64,000 nt of DNA from Desulfosoma sp. (GTDB lineage: Bacteria; Desulfobacterota; Syntrophobacteria; Syntrophobacterales; DSM-9756). The stretch spans positions 353,264-417,263 of the forward strand of contig JBBFKY010000002.1 in assembly GCA_037481875.1 (NCBI GenBank), read 5' to 3'. The notes below the pieces were generated by a model. The model had not been told where the DNA came from, searched no databases, and worked only from the letters and a program-made list of their open reading frames with translations. A program made the position numbers and the translations under genes. How positions within the stretch are numbered: the stretch's first letter is position 1; every line of letters begins with the position of its first letter. This document shows, in pieces, positions 35,469-43,878 of the stretch.

Positions 35469-36293
35469 CTACCAGCCACCTGTCACCTTAATCACCTGCC
35501 CGGAGACATAGTCGGAAAGGGGTGAGGCCAGAAACAGCATGACTCGAGCGGCCTCTTCGGGAGTTCCCGGGCGCCCCAGAGGGATCATCATACGGAAAGC
35601 TTCCAGCTGGTTTTTGGGCACTCCGATGGCGATCTTTTTGCCATTTTTTTCCAGCACTGTATCTTCGGCCTTGGGTTGGGTGAGTCGTGTTTCAATCCAG
35701 CCATAGGCCACGGCGTTCACGTTCACATTGAGTCGTCCCCATTCCTTGGCCAAGGTTTTGGTGAAACCCAAAATCCCAGATTTGGCTGTGGAATAGTTGG
35801 CCTGACCGGCGTTGCCGTCCGTACCCGCAACCGAACTCACGTTGATGATCTTTCGCATGACCACACGGCCTTGTTCCGCTTCCCTTTTGGCGTTTTCTCG
35901 AATGTATGGCGCTGCGGCCCTCACAATGCGAAAAGGAGCCGTGCAATGCACCTTGAGCATGGCTTCCCACTGCTCATCGGTCATTTTATGGACCACGGCA
36001 TCCCAGGTATAGCCTGCATTGTTGACGATCACATGGATGTCCGGCCCAAAGGCATCCACAGCGGCCTGCACGAACTTTTCTGCAAAGCCGTCGGCGGTTA
36101 CATCACCGACGACGGCGACGGCTTGCCCACCTCGACTTTGAATTTCTCGAACCACTTCCTGAGCCGGCTCCGCATCCAGATCGCTCACGACCACTTTGGC
36201 TCCCTCCGACGCAAAAAGCAATGCCGCCGCTCGACCAATGCCACGGCCGGCTCCCGTAATCAAACACACTCTCCCTTCCAGCATTTTTTCCAT
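35469..36293 (-). CDS. Short-chain dehydrogenase/reductase (3-hydroxyacyl-CoA dehydrogenase/FabG-like)
   Basis: A 274-residue classical SDR. The Rossmann motif is LITGAGRGIGRAAALLF, VVVSDLD gives acidic cofactor selectivity suggesting NAD, and INVSSVAGTDGNAGQANYSTAKSGILGFTK contains the Ser-Tyr-Lys catalytic set. NVNAVAYGWIETRL and DYVSGQVIKVTGGW end the fold. ATG at 36293 has GCAGGAGGG upstream; the frame from 36371 overlaps the ligase region without a site. By context it oxidises the 3-hydroxyacyl-CoA made by the MaoC hydratase. Confidence 0.93.
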   Translation of the reverse strand: MEKMLEGRVCLITGAGRGIGRAAALLFASEGAKVVVSDLDAEPAQEVVREIQSRGGQAVAVVGDVTADGFAEKFVQAAVDAFGPDIHVIVNNAGYTWDAVVHKMTDEQWEAMLKVHCTAPFRIVRAAAPYIRENAKREAEQGRVVMRKIINVSSVAGTDGNAGQANYSTAKSGILGFTKTLAKEWGRLNVNVNAVAYGWIETRLTQPKAEDTVLEKNGKKIAIGVPKNQLEAFRMMIPLGRPGTPEEAARVMLFLASPLSDYVSGQVIKVTGGW

Positions 36294-36388
36294 GGATTCT
36301 CCCTCCTGCTTCCCTTCCAGTGTTCTCCATCCATGATCGCTCTTGGTTTGTTCGCTTTCGTCTTGCTCCATGGAATCGCGAAATCCGC

Positions 36389-38044
36389 TTACATGCCTAG
36401 TTTCTTTCGTATATCCTTGCGCAGCTCTTTCTTGAGGATTTTCCCTACGGGATTTCGAGGAATGGCCTCCACGACTTCCAGGTGTTCCGGCAGTTTGTAG
36501 GTGGCCACGCCTTGTTCTTTCATGTAGCGAGTCAGATCTTCCAGAGTGATCGTCTGTCCGGGTTTAGGGACCACGTAGACGCAGGTTCTTTCCCCAAGGT
36601 TCTCGTCGGGCATGCCGACCGCGGCCACGTCCTGAACGGCCGGGTGAGCCAAAAGAACATTTTCCACTTCCTGAGCGCTGATGTTGTAGCCTCCTCGAAT
36701 GATGATGTCCTTTGCCCGTTCAAAGAACTTCAGGTAACGATCGCCGGAAATTTGAAAGAGATCGCCTGTGCGAAAATAACCTTCGGTGTCAAAAGCGTGA
36801 GCATTGAGATCGGGTCGTTTGAAATATCCGGGAATCACGTTGGGACCCCGGTAGAGCAGCTCCCCAACGGCCCCGTTTTCTGTGAGTTCTGTCCCGTCGG
36901 GACCCACCACCTTGGTTTGGACGAATTTGGCCATAGGGGTCGCCCATTCGACGCCGGGGACTCCGTAACGCGGCAGGTGATCCACACGAACCGCCATGTC
37001 CGGCACTTCTTGCACTCCGGAAACCAACGCCGTGCCTTCGTTCTGGCCCCAGATGTTTCCAATGTCCACATTCCAGCGTCTCTTGAATTCTTCCATGGAC
37101 CACAAAGAAGGAGGAGCCGATCCCACGGTGATCACGCGCACCGAACTTAAACCCACTCCCTGAGCCGCAGGATGTTTCAAGATAAGATTCACCACGGCCG
37201 GCACCAAAAGTGTGTACTGAATTCGTTCCTGAACCATTTGTTTAAGCAAAAGCTGAGGATCAAAGGGATGGTGCAAGACCACGGTTCCGCCGAAACGTAG
37301 CCAGGGTACATAGACAGTGCCTATGGAAGCCATGTTGACCAAGGGACCGGCGGTGAGCATGATATCGCCGGGTTGCATGCCGCTTGCCAAAGCAATGGCT
37401 GCCTGACACCTCCAGTTGTTATGGCTCAAGGGGCATCCTTTGGGTTGAGCCTCCGTGCCTGAAGTCCAGCAGATGGTAAAAATGTCGTCGGCATCCACAC
37501 GAACAAGATTGAGGCTCGGATCCGGCTTTTCCTGAATCATCCGCCTTACGTCGTCATAGGTATAAACTTTTTTGAGGGTCGGAACCTTTTGGGCCACTTC
37601 TTCGGCCATGGCTCGATGCTCAAAACCGTGAAACTGTTCCACGGTGATGATGGCCTTGGCTTCCGTGAGTTCCGCCACGTAGGCGACTTCTTTGGAGCGC
37701 CACTGCATGGGCATGGGAGAAATAACACCACCCGCTCGAGCAATAGCCAGGTAAAGCATGGCCAGTTCCCAGCAATTGGGTAATTGCACCAACACAATAT
37801 CGTCTTTGTCGATACCTTCGGAGCGAAGGGCGGACGCCGTCGCCTCCACCGCTCGATCGAAGTCAGCGTATGGGATACGTTCGGGCCTTGTTCCCAGGAG
37901 CGCTTCTTTGTTCAGAGGATCGATGATGGCCGTTGCCTCCGGCATATCACGGGCATGCTGCTTGAAATCATCCAAAAGGGTTCGGCTGCCCCAACAACCT
38001 TTGCGGGTGTATTCCTTGATGCGTTCGGGTGAGGCGAGAATCAA
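36389..38044 (-). CDS. AMP-forming acyl-CoA ligase
   Basis: ANL-superfamily enzyme activating a carboxylate through an acyl-adenylate. It has ICWTSGTEAQPKGCPLSH (P-loop-like A3 motif), IGNIWGQNEGTALV (A5), YFRTGDLFQISGDRYLKFFERAKDIIIRGGYNIS (A7/A8) and the C-terminal catalytic Lys in RNPVGKILKKELRK. The best start is a TTG at 38044 preceded by AAAGGAG; the ATG at 38098 lies inside the end of the thiolase gene. That gives about 551 residues. The A3 motif has SGTEAQPKG instead of SGTTGxPKG, as in several 2,3-dihydroxybenzoate/aryl or cyclohexanecarboxylate-type ligases. The substrate is unknown. Confidence 0.92.
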   Translation of the reverse strand: MILASPERIKEYTRKGCWGSRTLLDDFKQHARDMPEATAIIDPLNKEALLGTRPERIPYADFDRAVEATASALRSEGIDKDDIVLVQLPNCWELAMLYLAIARAGGVISPMPMQWRSKEVAYVAELTEAKAIITVEQFHGFEHRAMAEEVAQKVPTLKKVYTYDDVRRMIQEKPDPSLNLVRVDADDIFTICWTSGTEAQPKGCPLSHNNWRCQAAIALASGMQPGDIMLTAGPLVNMASIGTVYVPWLRFGGTVVLHHPFDPQLLLKQMVQERIQYTLLVPAVVNLILKHPAAQGVGLSSVRVITVGSAPPSLWSMEEFKRRWNVDIGNIWGQNEGTALVSGVQEVPDMAVRVDHLPRYGVPGVEWATPMAKFVQTKVVGPDGTELTENGAVGELLYRGPNVIPGYFKRPDLNAHAFDTEGYFRTGDLFQISGDRYLKFFERAKDIIIRGGYNISAQEVENVLLAHPAVQDVAAVGMPDENLGERTCVYVVPKPGQTITLEDLTRYMKEQGVATYKLPEHLEVVEAIPRNPVGKILKKELRKDIRKKLGM

Positions 38045-38070
38045 GAGGCTCTCCTTTTTGACCAAGTGGT

Positions 38071-39267
38071 TTAAAGGCCGAAGATACCGACACTGCACAC
38101 ACTGAACGATGGAATACCGCCCAGGTTATGGGTGAGACCCAAGCGGGGATTCGCAATCTGGCGCGGGCCGGCCCGATGCAACAGCTGGTTGTAAACCTCA
38201 TAGATCATCCGTATGCCGGACGCTCCGATGGGATGCCCGAAACATTTGAGTCCTCCATCGGATTGGCACGGAATCTTTCCTTCCAGTTCAAAAAAGCCGT
38301 CGTTAATGTCCCGAATGGCACGACCTCGTTCGGAAATCTGCAGGTCTTCATAGGTGACCAGTTCGGTAATGGAAAAGCAGTCGTGCACTTCAAGGACGCT
38401 CAATTCCTCGCGAGGTCTCGTGATCCCGGCTTCCAGATACGCCCTTTTGGCCGCTTCGGTGGTGGTTTTAAGGTAGGTGCCGTCCCAGCGTGTCGTCAGC
38501 ATCTCTTCGCCGGAGGTGGCGGCGATTTGGAGCGCTTTGACGAGCACAGGGGTTTTTCCTAAACCACGGGCCACATCCGGCGTGGTCACAATGGCAGCGG
38601 CCGCTCCATCACTGACACCGCAGCAATCGAACAAGCCCAAAGGCCAGGCGATGATGGGGGCTTTGACCACCTGTTCCGGAGAAACCTCTTTACGCAGGTG
38701 TGCCTTGGGATTTAACGCCCCGCAACGATGACTCTTAGAGGAAATCCTTGCCAAGGCCATTTTGCCTTCTTCCGGCGAAATGCCGTACTTGGCGAAGTAG
38801 CGTGTGGCCATGAGCGCAAAGCCGCCGGGCGCCGTAAAGTTAGGAAGAATGAAACGGTTCAAAGTGCCCATGGCCGTGTCGAAGCCGGGAAGACCTCCGT
38901 ACCCCGTATCTTTCAGCTTTTCCACCCCAAGGGCCAAGGCGATGCGGCAGGCTCCCGAAGCCACAGCGTAGCAGGCTCCACGAAAGGCTTCAGTGCCCGT
39001 GGCGCAAAAGTTTTCTACACGGGTGACGGGAATGCTTGGAAGTTTCAGCGCCTGCGCCAAGGGAATGGCGCTTTTGCCCACATTCACCTCATCGAAACAG
39101 GTGCCCAGCCAAGCCGCTTCAATCTCCTTCTTCTCTATGCCCGCATCCTGCAACGCTTCCGAGAAGGCTTCCACCATGAGGTCTTCGGCTCCATCGTTCC
39201 AGCGTTCTCCGAACCGAGTGCACCCCATGCCGATAATCGCCACTTTGTCTTTGATTCCTGTCGCCAT
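38071..39267 (-). CDS. SCP2-type thiolase (acetyl-CoA acetyltransferase)
   Basis: A 398-residue thiolase of the SCP-x/archaeal type. The nucleophile is C88 in VENFCATGTEAFRGA. The other active-site blocks are LEVHDCFSITELVTYEDL (H295) and KCFGHPIGASGIRM (H345), and the C-terminus is LTHNLGGIPSFSVCSVGIFG. It lies between the HMG-CoA-synthase-like/DUF35 gene (15 bp upstream) and the ligase gene. Archaeal and Bbs-type thiolases need a DUF35 partner protein for activity, and the fused DUF35 domain next door is the obvious candidate. Confidence 0.93.
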   Translation of the reverse strand: MATGIKDKVAIIGMGCTRFGERWNDGAEDLMVEAFSEALQDAGIEKKEIEAAWLGTCFDEVNVGKSAIPLAQALKLPSIPVTRVENFCATGTEAFRGACYAVASGACRIALALGVEKLKDTGYGGLPGFDTAMGTLNRFILPNFTAPGGFALMATRYFAKYGISPEEGKMALARISSKSHRCGALNPKAHLRKEVSPEQVVKAPIIAWPLGLFDCCGVSDGAAAAIVTTPDVARGLGKTPVLVKALQIAATSGEEMLTTRWDGTYLKTTTEAAKRAYLEAGITRPREELSVLEVHDCFSITELVTYEDLQISERGRAIRDINDGFFELEGKIPCQSDGGLKCFGHPIGASGIRMIYEVYNQLLHRAGPRQIANPRLGLTHNLGGIPSFSVCSVGIFGL

Positions 39268-39282
39268 GGTTCTCCCCCTTCT

Positions 39283-40743
39283 TTACTTACGCGCCGATGC
39301 CACAGGAACGGCCTTCCAGAAATAGGTGTGAAGGCCGCGCTGAGGGTCATGGTATTTGCGTCGAAGATGCAGTTCCACCGGCTGATCCACATGAAGGGAC
39401 TCCAAGGCGCAATCAGTGAAATCCAGCATCATGCGCCCTCCCCCTTCAAAGTCCACGATACCGTAGATCTGCGGCGGATCCAGGCAGAAAGCCAGGTTGT
39501 CTCCCGTGTAGCTGAAGATGCGACCGGGTTTATCGGAAAAAAGGTAAGGTTCCATCTCATCCACCGCCTGGCATTCTCCGATGGCACAGATGCGCTGGGG
39601 TGGAAACTGGGGCGTGCCGCACCGACGACACCGAGATCCCTCCAATCCCAAAATGGTCCGCCGATACCGCCACTGCACCGAGAGGGGTGTTTCCGCCTGA
39701 AATTCGCCTCGAAGCCCTGTTTCCACGGGGACCATTTCACGAAAGGCTAAAGCTTTTTCGTAAGAATCGAGCAGGGATCTGCGGGCCAAAAGGGATTCGA
39801 ATGTCCAGGCAGGTTTGAAAGAAGCGGCGGCTTCGGTGACCCGAAAGTGGAGCACATCCACGCCACTTCCGTATCCAACCACCAGGATGTGCTCTCCCGG
39901 GGAAGCCGATTCCAAAACGCGGCACAGCATGAGGAGGGGATGAGCCGTTCCAGTATCTCCCACCTGAGCCGCAAGAGAATCGGCCACCTTTTCGGCAGGA
40001 AGTCCCAGCTTGGCGGCAATCAAGCCGTGTTCCCTGGGATACGGGCAAGGGTAAATGACCGTAGAAAAAGCCTCTGGTGAGAGCTTTTCCCGAGCGAGAT
40101 AATCTTTGACGGCTCGAGGAATGAGCGACACATAGCCCTCGTCCCGAATCCAACGTTCTTCCCAGGATCGCGCTATTTTCTTCTCGTTTTCTCGAACCGG
40201 CCCTGGAAAATCGACACTTATGGATAAGGACCCCACCAGTTCGGCGAGAACACCATCGGATCCCATCAGGAGGGCCGCTGCACCGTCTCCGAAGAGGAAT
40301 TCTTCGGGACCGCCCATTTTGGCACGCCGTGCATCGGCCGCCACAGCCATCGCTCGCATCGAAGCCCCGCTCGCCACATGGGCGGCCGCTGCAAATACAG
40401 CCGATGTGCCGGCTCGGGTCGATCCCGTCACATCCAAAACGGTGGATGTTTCCGAGAGGCTTAAAGCCTCCCGTACAATGGCGGCGTTCTGACGTTCCGC
40501 GTAGGGGAATGTGGACGATGCGGCAAAAAGAGCGGTGCAGGCGGGATCGGGGTGAAACCGGCAGGCGTTTCGCGCCGCCGCAGCCGCCAATGTGATGGCG
40601 TCTTCGTCCGCACCCGCCACGGCCTTTTCCCCACCCCCTAGAGCCCATAGGCTGGGATTGATCCAGGCCATGGCTTTGGCGATCGTTTTCCTCTCCAAGC
40701 GATACCTGGGTAGAAACGCCCCGTAAGCAACAATGCCGACCAT
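39283..40743 (-). CDS. HMG-CoA-synthase-like protein fused to a DUF35 OB-fold/zinc domain
   Basis: A 486-residue fusion. Residues 1-305 follow archaeal HMG-CoA synthase (MVGIVAYGAFLPRYRLERKTI, AVAGADEDAITLAAAAA, VVGYGSGVDVLHFRV). The catalytic residues seem replaced: the Cys of EFACKAGT-like loops is Thr109 in DVTGSTRAGT, the Glu before the HPYA-type turn is Ser77 in ASSTFPYA, and the His-x-Pro position is Pro-Cys-Pro (about 232-234). Residues 365-480 are a DUF35 rubredoxin-like zinc site (C372, C375, C386, C391) plus OB fold. It heads the acyl-CoA operon, with the thiolase gene next. The likely role is an acyl-CoA-binding scaffold for the thiolase rather than an HMG-CoA synthase (inference). 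Confidence 0.85.
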   Translation of the reverse strand: MVGIVAYGAFLPRYRLERKTIAKAMAWINPSLWALGGGEKAVAGADEDAITLAAAAARNACRFHPDPACTALFAASSTFPYAERQNAAIVREALSLSETSTVLDVTGSTRAGTSAVFAAAAHVASGASMRAMAVAADARRAKMGGPEEFLFGDGAAALLMGSDGVLAELVGSLSISVDFPGPVRENEKKIARSWEERWIRDEGYVSLIPRAVKDYLAREKLSPEAFSTVIYPCPYPREHGLIAAKLGLPAEKVADSLAAQVGDTGTAHPLLMLCRVLESASPGEHILVVGYGSGVDVLHFRVTEAAASFKPAWTFESLLARRSLLDSYEKALAFREMVPVETGLRGEFQAETPLSVQWRYRRTILGLEGSRCRRCGTPQFPPQRICAIGECQAVDEMEPYLFSDKPGRIFSYTGDNLAFCLDPPQIYGIVDFEGGGRMMLDFTDCALESLHVDQPVELHLRRKYHDPQRGLHTYFWKAVPVASARK

Positions 40744-40795
40744 GAAAACCTCCTCCTTGGTTTCGAGTGCAAGAAACCCTTTTGGGCCACGTTCT

Positions 40796-40842
40796 AACCG
40801 AGCGCTCGTTCAGTTCCTGACAGACATGAAGGTGGATGTCAA
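40796..40842 (-). promoter_or_regulatory. Promoter/operator of the long acyl-CoA operon
   Basis: On the minus strand, TTGACA (40842-40837) is followed after 17 bases by CAGGAA (40819-40814). Then comes the imperfect palindrome AACGAGCGCTCGGTT (40810-40796), about 53 bp before the fusion gene. The same layout, TTGACG-17-CATGGA-palindrome, occurs at 50991-50944 before another acyl-CoA operon. The -10 is poor in both. A TetR-type repressor site overlapping the start of transcription is the natural reading. Confidence 0.6.
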
Positions 40843-40894
40843 GAAAAAGTTAGGGCTTGGGAGAATGAACGGGTCGGGGGTAGAATAGGAAAGT

Positions 40895-41449
40895 ATGGTA
40901 TCGCTTATGGGCACTAAGGGGTTCTCAATGGAGATGCGAAAACTCTCCATGGTTCAGGAAACGGCTTCGCATGTGCAGCAGGCCTGTCGCCTCTACGAGG
41001 CTCTGGGGGAGGAAATCCTTACCGATGAGCCTATAGCTCGAGCGCTGGAAGCCTACAGGGCGGCCATTCAAAGAACGCGAGCGGCTTTTGCCGATGCAGG
41101 CATCTTTGAAGCGTGCGGCGTCTGTGCGGCGCATGTTTTTGGAGGGTGCTGTTTTCCGGACATGGAATGGAACTATACGGTGGTGCATCTTCTCATCAAT
41201 CGATTGTTGGGTTGCCGGCTTCCCACGCGTCATGCCCACGAGGACCAGTGTCTCTTTCTCGGCGATAAAGGCTGCCTTCTTACGGCCAAGAACCATTTTT
41301 GCCTCAACTACTTCTGTCAGGACATTCAAAGAAAGCTCGGACCCACAACCATGAAGGCCATTCTTCAGGTGGTGGGAGCCGAAATCATGGCGGGCTGGCA
41401 CGTAGAACTTCTTCTCATGCACCGTTACCGCCCGGATCTCTTTGTCTAA
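40895..41449 (+). CDS. Cysteine-rich hypothetical protein, possible metal or Fe-S binder
   Basis: A soluble protein of 184 residues, or 173 if it starts at the ATG at 40928, which has AAGGGG six bases upstream. The N-terminal half is helical. The second half has clustered cysteines: EACGVCAAHVFGGCC, LGCRLPTRHAHEDQC, DKGCLL and HFCLNYFC, ten or so in 90 residues, interleaved with His and Asp. A mononuclear or Fe-S metal site is likely. The family was not recognised. It is divergent from the acyl-CoA operon, with the shared operator region between them, so co-regulation is possible. Confidence 0.72.
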   Translation: MVSLMGTKGFSMEMRKLSMVQETASHVQQACRLYEALGEEILTDEPIARALEAYRAAIQRTRAAFADAGIFEACGVCAAHVFGGCCFPDMEWNYTVVHLLINRLLGCRLPTRHAHEDQCLFLGDKGCLLTAKNHFCLNYFCQDIQRKLGPTTMKAILQVVGAEIMAGWHVELLLMHRYRPDLFV

Positions 41450-42184
41450 CACCTTTAATCGACAAAGTTCACACCACCGGAACGTCCTGCTTTTTTCGAA
41501 TTCTTGCCTTTCACAATCCTCACCGATCGCTGACCTTTGTACCCAAAGTCGAAGTCTTCCCTCAGCATGGTTCGTTCCGCAGCTAGAAGACCTGGCTAAG
41601 ATCTTCGCTGAAATCCCATTTTTCGCTGAGAACGGAGGTATTCCGCCCGCATACCCGGCGAGATCAAAGCCCGTGCCCGAAGGAAGGGACACAGTGTCAG
41701 GTTTGTAGGACCGAGGCGCCGCCTCGCCCCTCCCCTTGAGATGCCATGAAAGACCTTGGTCTAGGGGCTTTTCGGACAAAGTCCTTGGAACTGTTCCAAG
41801 AACTTAGAATGAGCCCGAGTTCCTTCTGAACCCAACTTTTCAGACCACCTGCAGCGCCGGGGCAATGGATGCGCCGGCCGGATCCATCCTCGCCCCGGTG
41901 CAACCCTGAGATGCGCTGATCTGCAACAGCACGGCGGTCAAGAACAACGTCGACCGGCTCCTGCAAGCACAAGTGATCTATCTGAAGCAGCGCCCGGTTA
42001 TCCCAACCACCCCCCCGTAACCCGTAGGGCGGATGAAGCGAAGCGCAATCCGCCATCATCCCCAGTACCCCCGTAGGGCGGATGAAGCGAAGCGCAATCC
42101 GCCATCATCCCCAGTACCCCCGTAGGGCGGATGAAGCGAAGCGCAATCCGCCACCATACACAACGAAACGGAATCCGCTTCCGC
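41450..42184. repeat. Intergenic region with an inverted dispersed element and a 49-bp tandem repeat
   Basis: 735 bp with no gene supported. 41597-41778 is an inverted copy of the element at 51113-51285; read on the minus strand it has TTGTCCGAAAA, GGTCTTTCATGGCAT, GGGGCGAGGCGGCGCCTCGG and CCTACAAA. 42024-42160 holds three tandem units of 49 bp, at 42024, 42073 and 42122. Each begins GTAGGGCGGAT and ends ATCCGCC, a hairpin with seven-base arms GGCGGAT/ATCCGCC, separated by CATCATCCCCAGTACCC-type linkers. Confidence 0.7.
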
Positions 42185-42928
42185 TTACCCCAAAAAGCGC
42201 AACGTCCCCATGAGCGCCGCCATGAGCCCGAAACCCAAGCCAATGGTCCATTGAAGCTGGGAAAACCGCTTGTCCATGGCCTGAAAGCGAGCGCTGGTTT
42301 CACGTTGCAGCGCCTCAAAACGAGCGTTGGTTTCACGTTGTAGAGCTTCAAAACGAGCATTGGTTTCACGTTGCAGCGTTTCAAAACGAGCGCTGATTTC
42401 ACGCTGCAGAGCTTCAAAGCGCTTATCAACAACCTCAAAGAGGGTCGCGATTTCCCGCTGAACTGCCTCAAAACGCTTATCCATAGCTTCAAAGCGCTTA
42501 TCAACAGCCTCAAAGCGGGTGGCGATTTCCCGCTGAAGTGCCTCAAAGCGCTTATCCATGGCTTCAAAACGCTTCTCCATGGCTTCAAAACGCTTCTCCA
42601 TGGCTTCAAATCGCTTATCAACAGCTTCAAACCGGGCGATCATTTCCCGCTGCAGCGACTCAAAGCGCTTTTCCATCGCTTCAAAACGCTTTTCTGAAGC
42701 GTGAAAATGAGCAATTTGAATTTCCCTGAAGGCTCGCAGCTCTTCCTCGACCCGAACCACCCTTTCCATCAGGGAAAGTTCCCGGGCGCGCTGTTCGTTT
42801 TCTTTCACAAACGCTGCGAGTTTTTCCGAGAAAAGTTCATCTACCTTTTCTCGAAAAAGCTGTTCCACACTCTGCGCGATCCAATCCTTCACTTCCCTTT
42901 CGCTCAGAGACGATCCGGGGAGGCTCAT
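42185..42928 (-). CDS. Tail-anchored coiled-coil protein with seven-residue repeats
   Basis: A 247-residue protein. Residues 1-75 form a charged N-terminal region (REVKDWIAQSVEQLFREKVDELF). Residues about 78-222 are an almost perfect heptad series of the form EAMEKRF, EAVDKRF, EALQREI and EALQRET, predicted to form a long parallel coiled coil. The C-terminus is a single membrane helix (IGLGFGLMAALMGTLRFL). The DNA shows matching 21-bp-type repetition, so heptad number may vary by slippage. It resembles the tail-anchored coiled-coil proteins common in Desulfobacterota and cyanobacteria; no function is known. It is flanked on both sides by the GTAGGGCGGAT hairpin repeats. Confidence 0.75.
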   Translation of the reverse strand: MSLPGSSLSEREVKDWIAQSVEQLFREKVDELFSEKLAAFVKENEQRARELSLMERVVRVEEELRAFREIQIAHFHASEKRFEAMEKRFESLQREMIARFEAVDKRFEAMEKRFEAMEKRFEAMDKRFEALQREIATRFEAVDKRFEAMDKRFEAVQREIATLFEVVDKRFEALQREISARFETLQRETNARFEALQRETNARFEALQRETSARFQAMDKRFSQLQWTIGLGFGLMAALMGTLRFLG

Positions 42929-43540
42929 GGAACAGGCTCCTTCTTTTGGTGTGATTTTTCAAAACCTTACCACCTGTTTCTCTCGCTGACAAGATCGCCC
43001 GAACTCGTGCCACTGTGGATGCAAAAATCAGCCATTTCCCCTCCAACCCGCACCCGCAACCCGTAGGGCGGATGAAGGCGAAGCCGGAATCCGCCATTAT
43101 CAAATACCGAGCGTTATCAGACAAAACCACTCCCCCCACCACCTGGCTCAACCGCCACCCGATCATCTTGTGCCTTGACACATGACGCAACGACTCCATT
43201 CTCAATTGGCGGATTCGGGTGGGGCATTTTGTGTGGGGCTTTCCGAGCGGTGCATTCTGGGCGGCGCATTTCGCTTCGTTTCATGCGCCCTACGCTTCAT
43301 GCGCCCTATGCAGCAGGTGCCGTACGGGATGGGTGGCGCATTCCGGCTTCGCCTCCATGCGCCCTACGAGGTTCGGGGTTGGGTAGGATGGTGGCGAACA
43401 CGGCTGTAGGCTGTAGGGCTGATGAAGGCGAAGCCGGAATCCGCCACCACCCGCCAGAAACACCCCCGTAGGGCGGATGAAGGCGAAGCCGGAATCCGCC
43501 ATCATACACAACGAAGTGGAATCTGCTCGGTGATGTAAAA
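42929..43540. repeat. Cluster of GTAGGGCGGAT hairpin repeats, both orientations
   Basis: Copies on the plus strand lie at 43063-43095, 43413-43445 and 43468-43500, and inverted ones at 43263-43293 and 43335-43367. Each has the form GTAGGGCGGATGA-(AG)GCGAAGC-(C/G)-ATCCGCC, or with GCGCAT/ATGCGCC arms. They are the same family as the 49-bp tandem units on the other side of the coiled-coil gene. Short open frames here are made of the repeats and were not called as genes. Confidence 0.75.
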
Positions 43541-43542
43541 AG

Positions 43543-43610
43543 TTTTGTATAAAATTTTAAACGGCAATGGTTGAAAGGCGGAAATTTTACACAAAATGCT
43601 TGACACTACC
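43543..43610. mobile_element. Possible IS256-type terminal inverted repeat remnant
   Basis: TTTTGTATAAAATTT (43543-43557) and AAATTTTACACAAAA (43582-43596) form an inverted repeat with one mismatch. The second arm continues into TGCTTGACACTACC. Ends of the form TTACACAAAAT..TTGACACTACC occur in IS256-family elements, so this may be a leftover end. No transposase lies here; a transposase fragment of that family is 20 kb away at 22880-23122. An operator palindrome is the alternative. Confidence 0.35.
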
Positions 43611-43878
43611 GAGTTTTCGAACGTCTTGCCGGCGTCGTCAGCCCGAGTCTGTCACAAATTCCGGTTAAGAAGCTCCTATAAGTTTGAAAAAGGAAAGAAT
43701 ACCTGCAGATAACAGATCACTCCTGCAGACCTGCCATGGCCCGTCGCTGATTTTGGTCGTTAGACCTGAGTTTCCTCCGGCTTGAATAAATCCTCACCTT
43801 TTCATGGCCTTGCCCGGTCCATGGTTAGGGAGCGCCGGGGGGCTTGCTACATCCGTTCTCAGTTAAGTCTCCGGCCGG

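Noticed and set aside
40796-40810. Palindrome as a coincidental GC-rich sequence
   Set aside because: The same sequence with the same -35 spacing recurs at 50944, so chance is unlikely.
41998-42630. 210-residue minus-strand open frame overlapping the coiled-coil gene
   Set aside because: It is a second frame through the same 21-bp-type repeats and the 49-bp tandem units, giving low-complexity sequence (LKPWRSV repeats). The 42185-42928 frame has the heptads, membrane helix and plausible start.
43175-43511. Several short open frames on both strands
   Set aside because: They are built from the GTAGGGCGGAT repeats and translate into FAFIRPTG-type low-complexity peptides.
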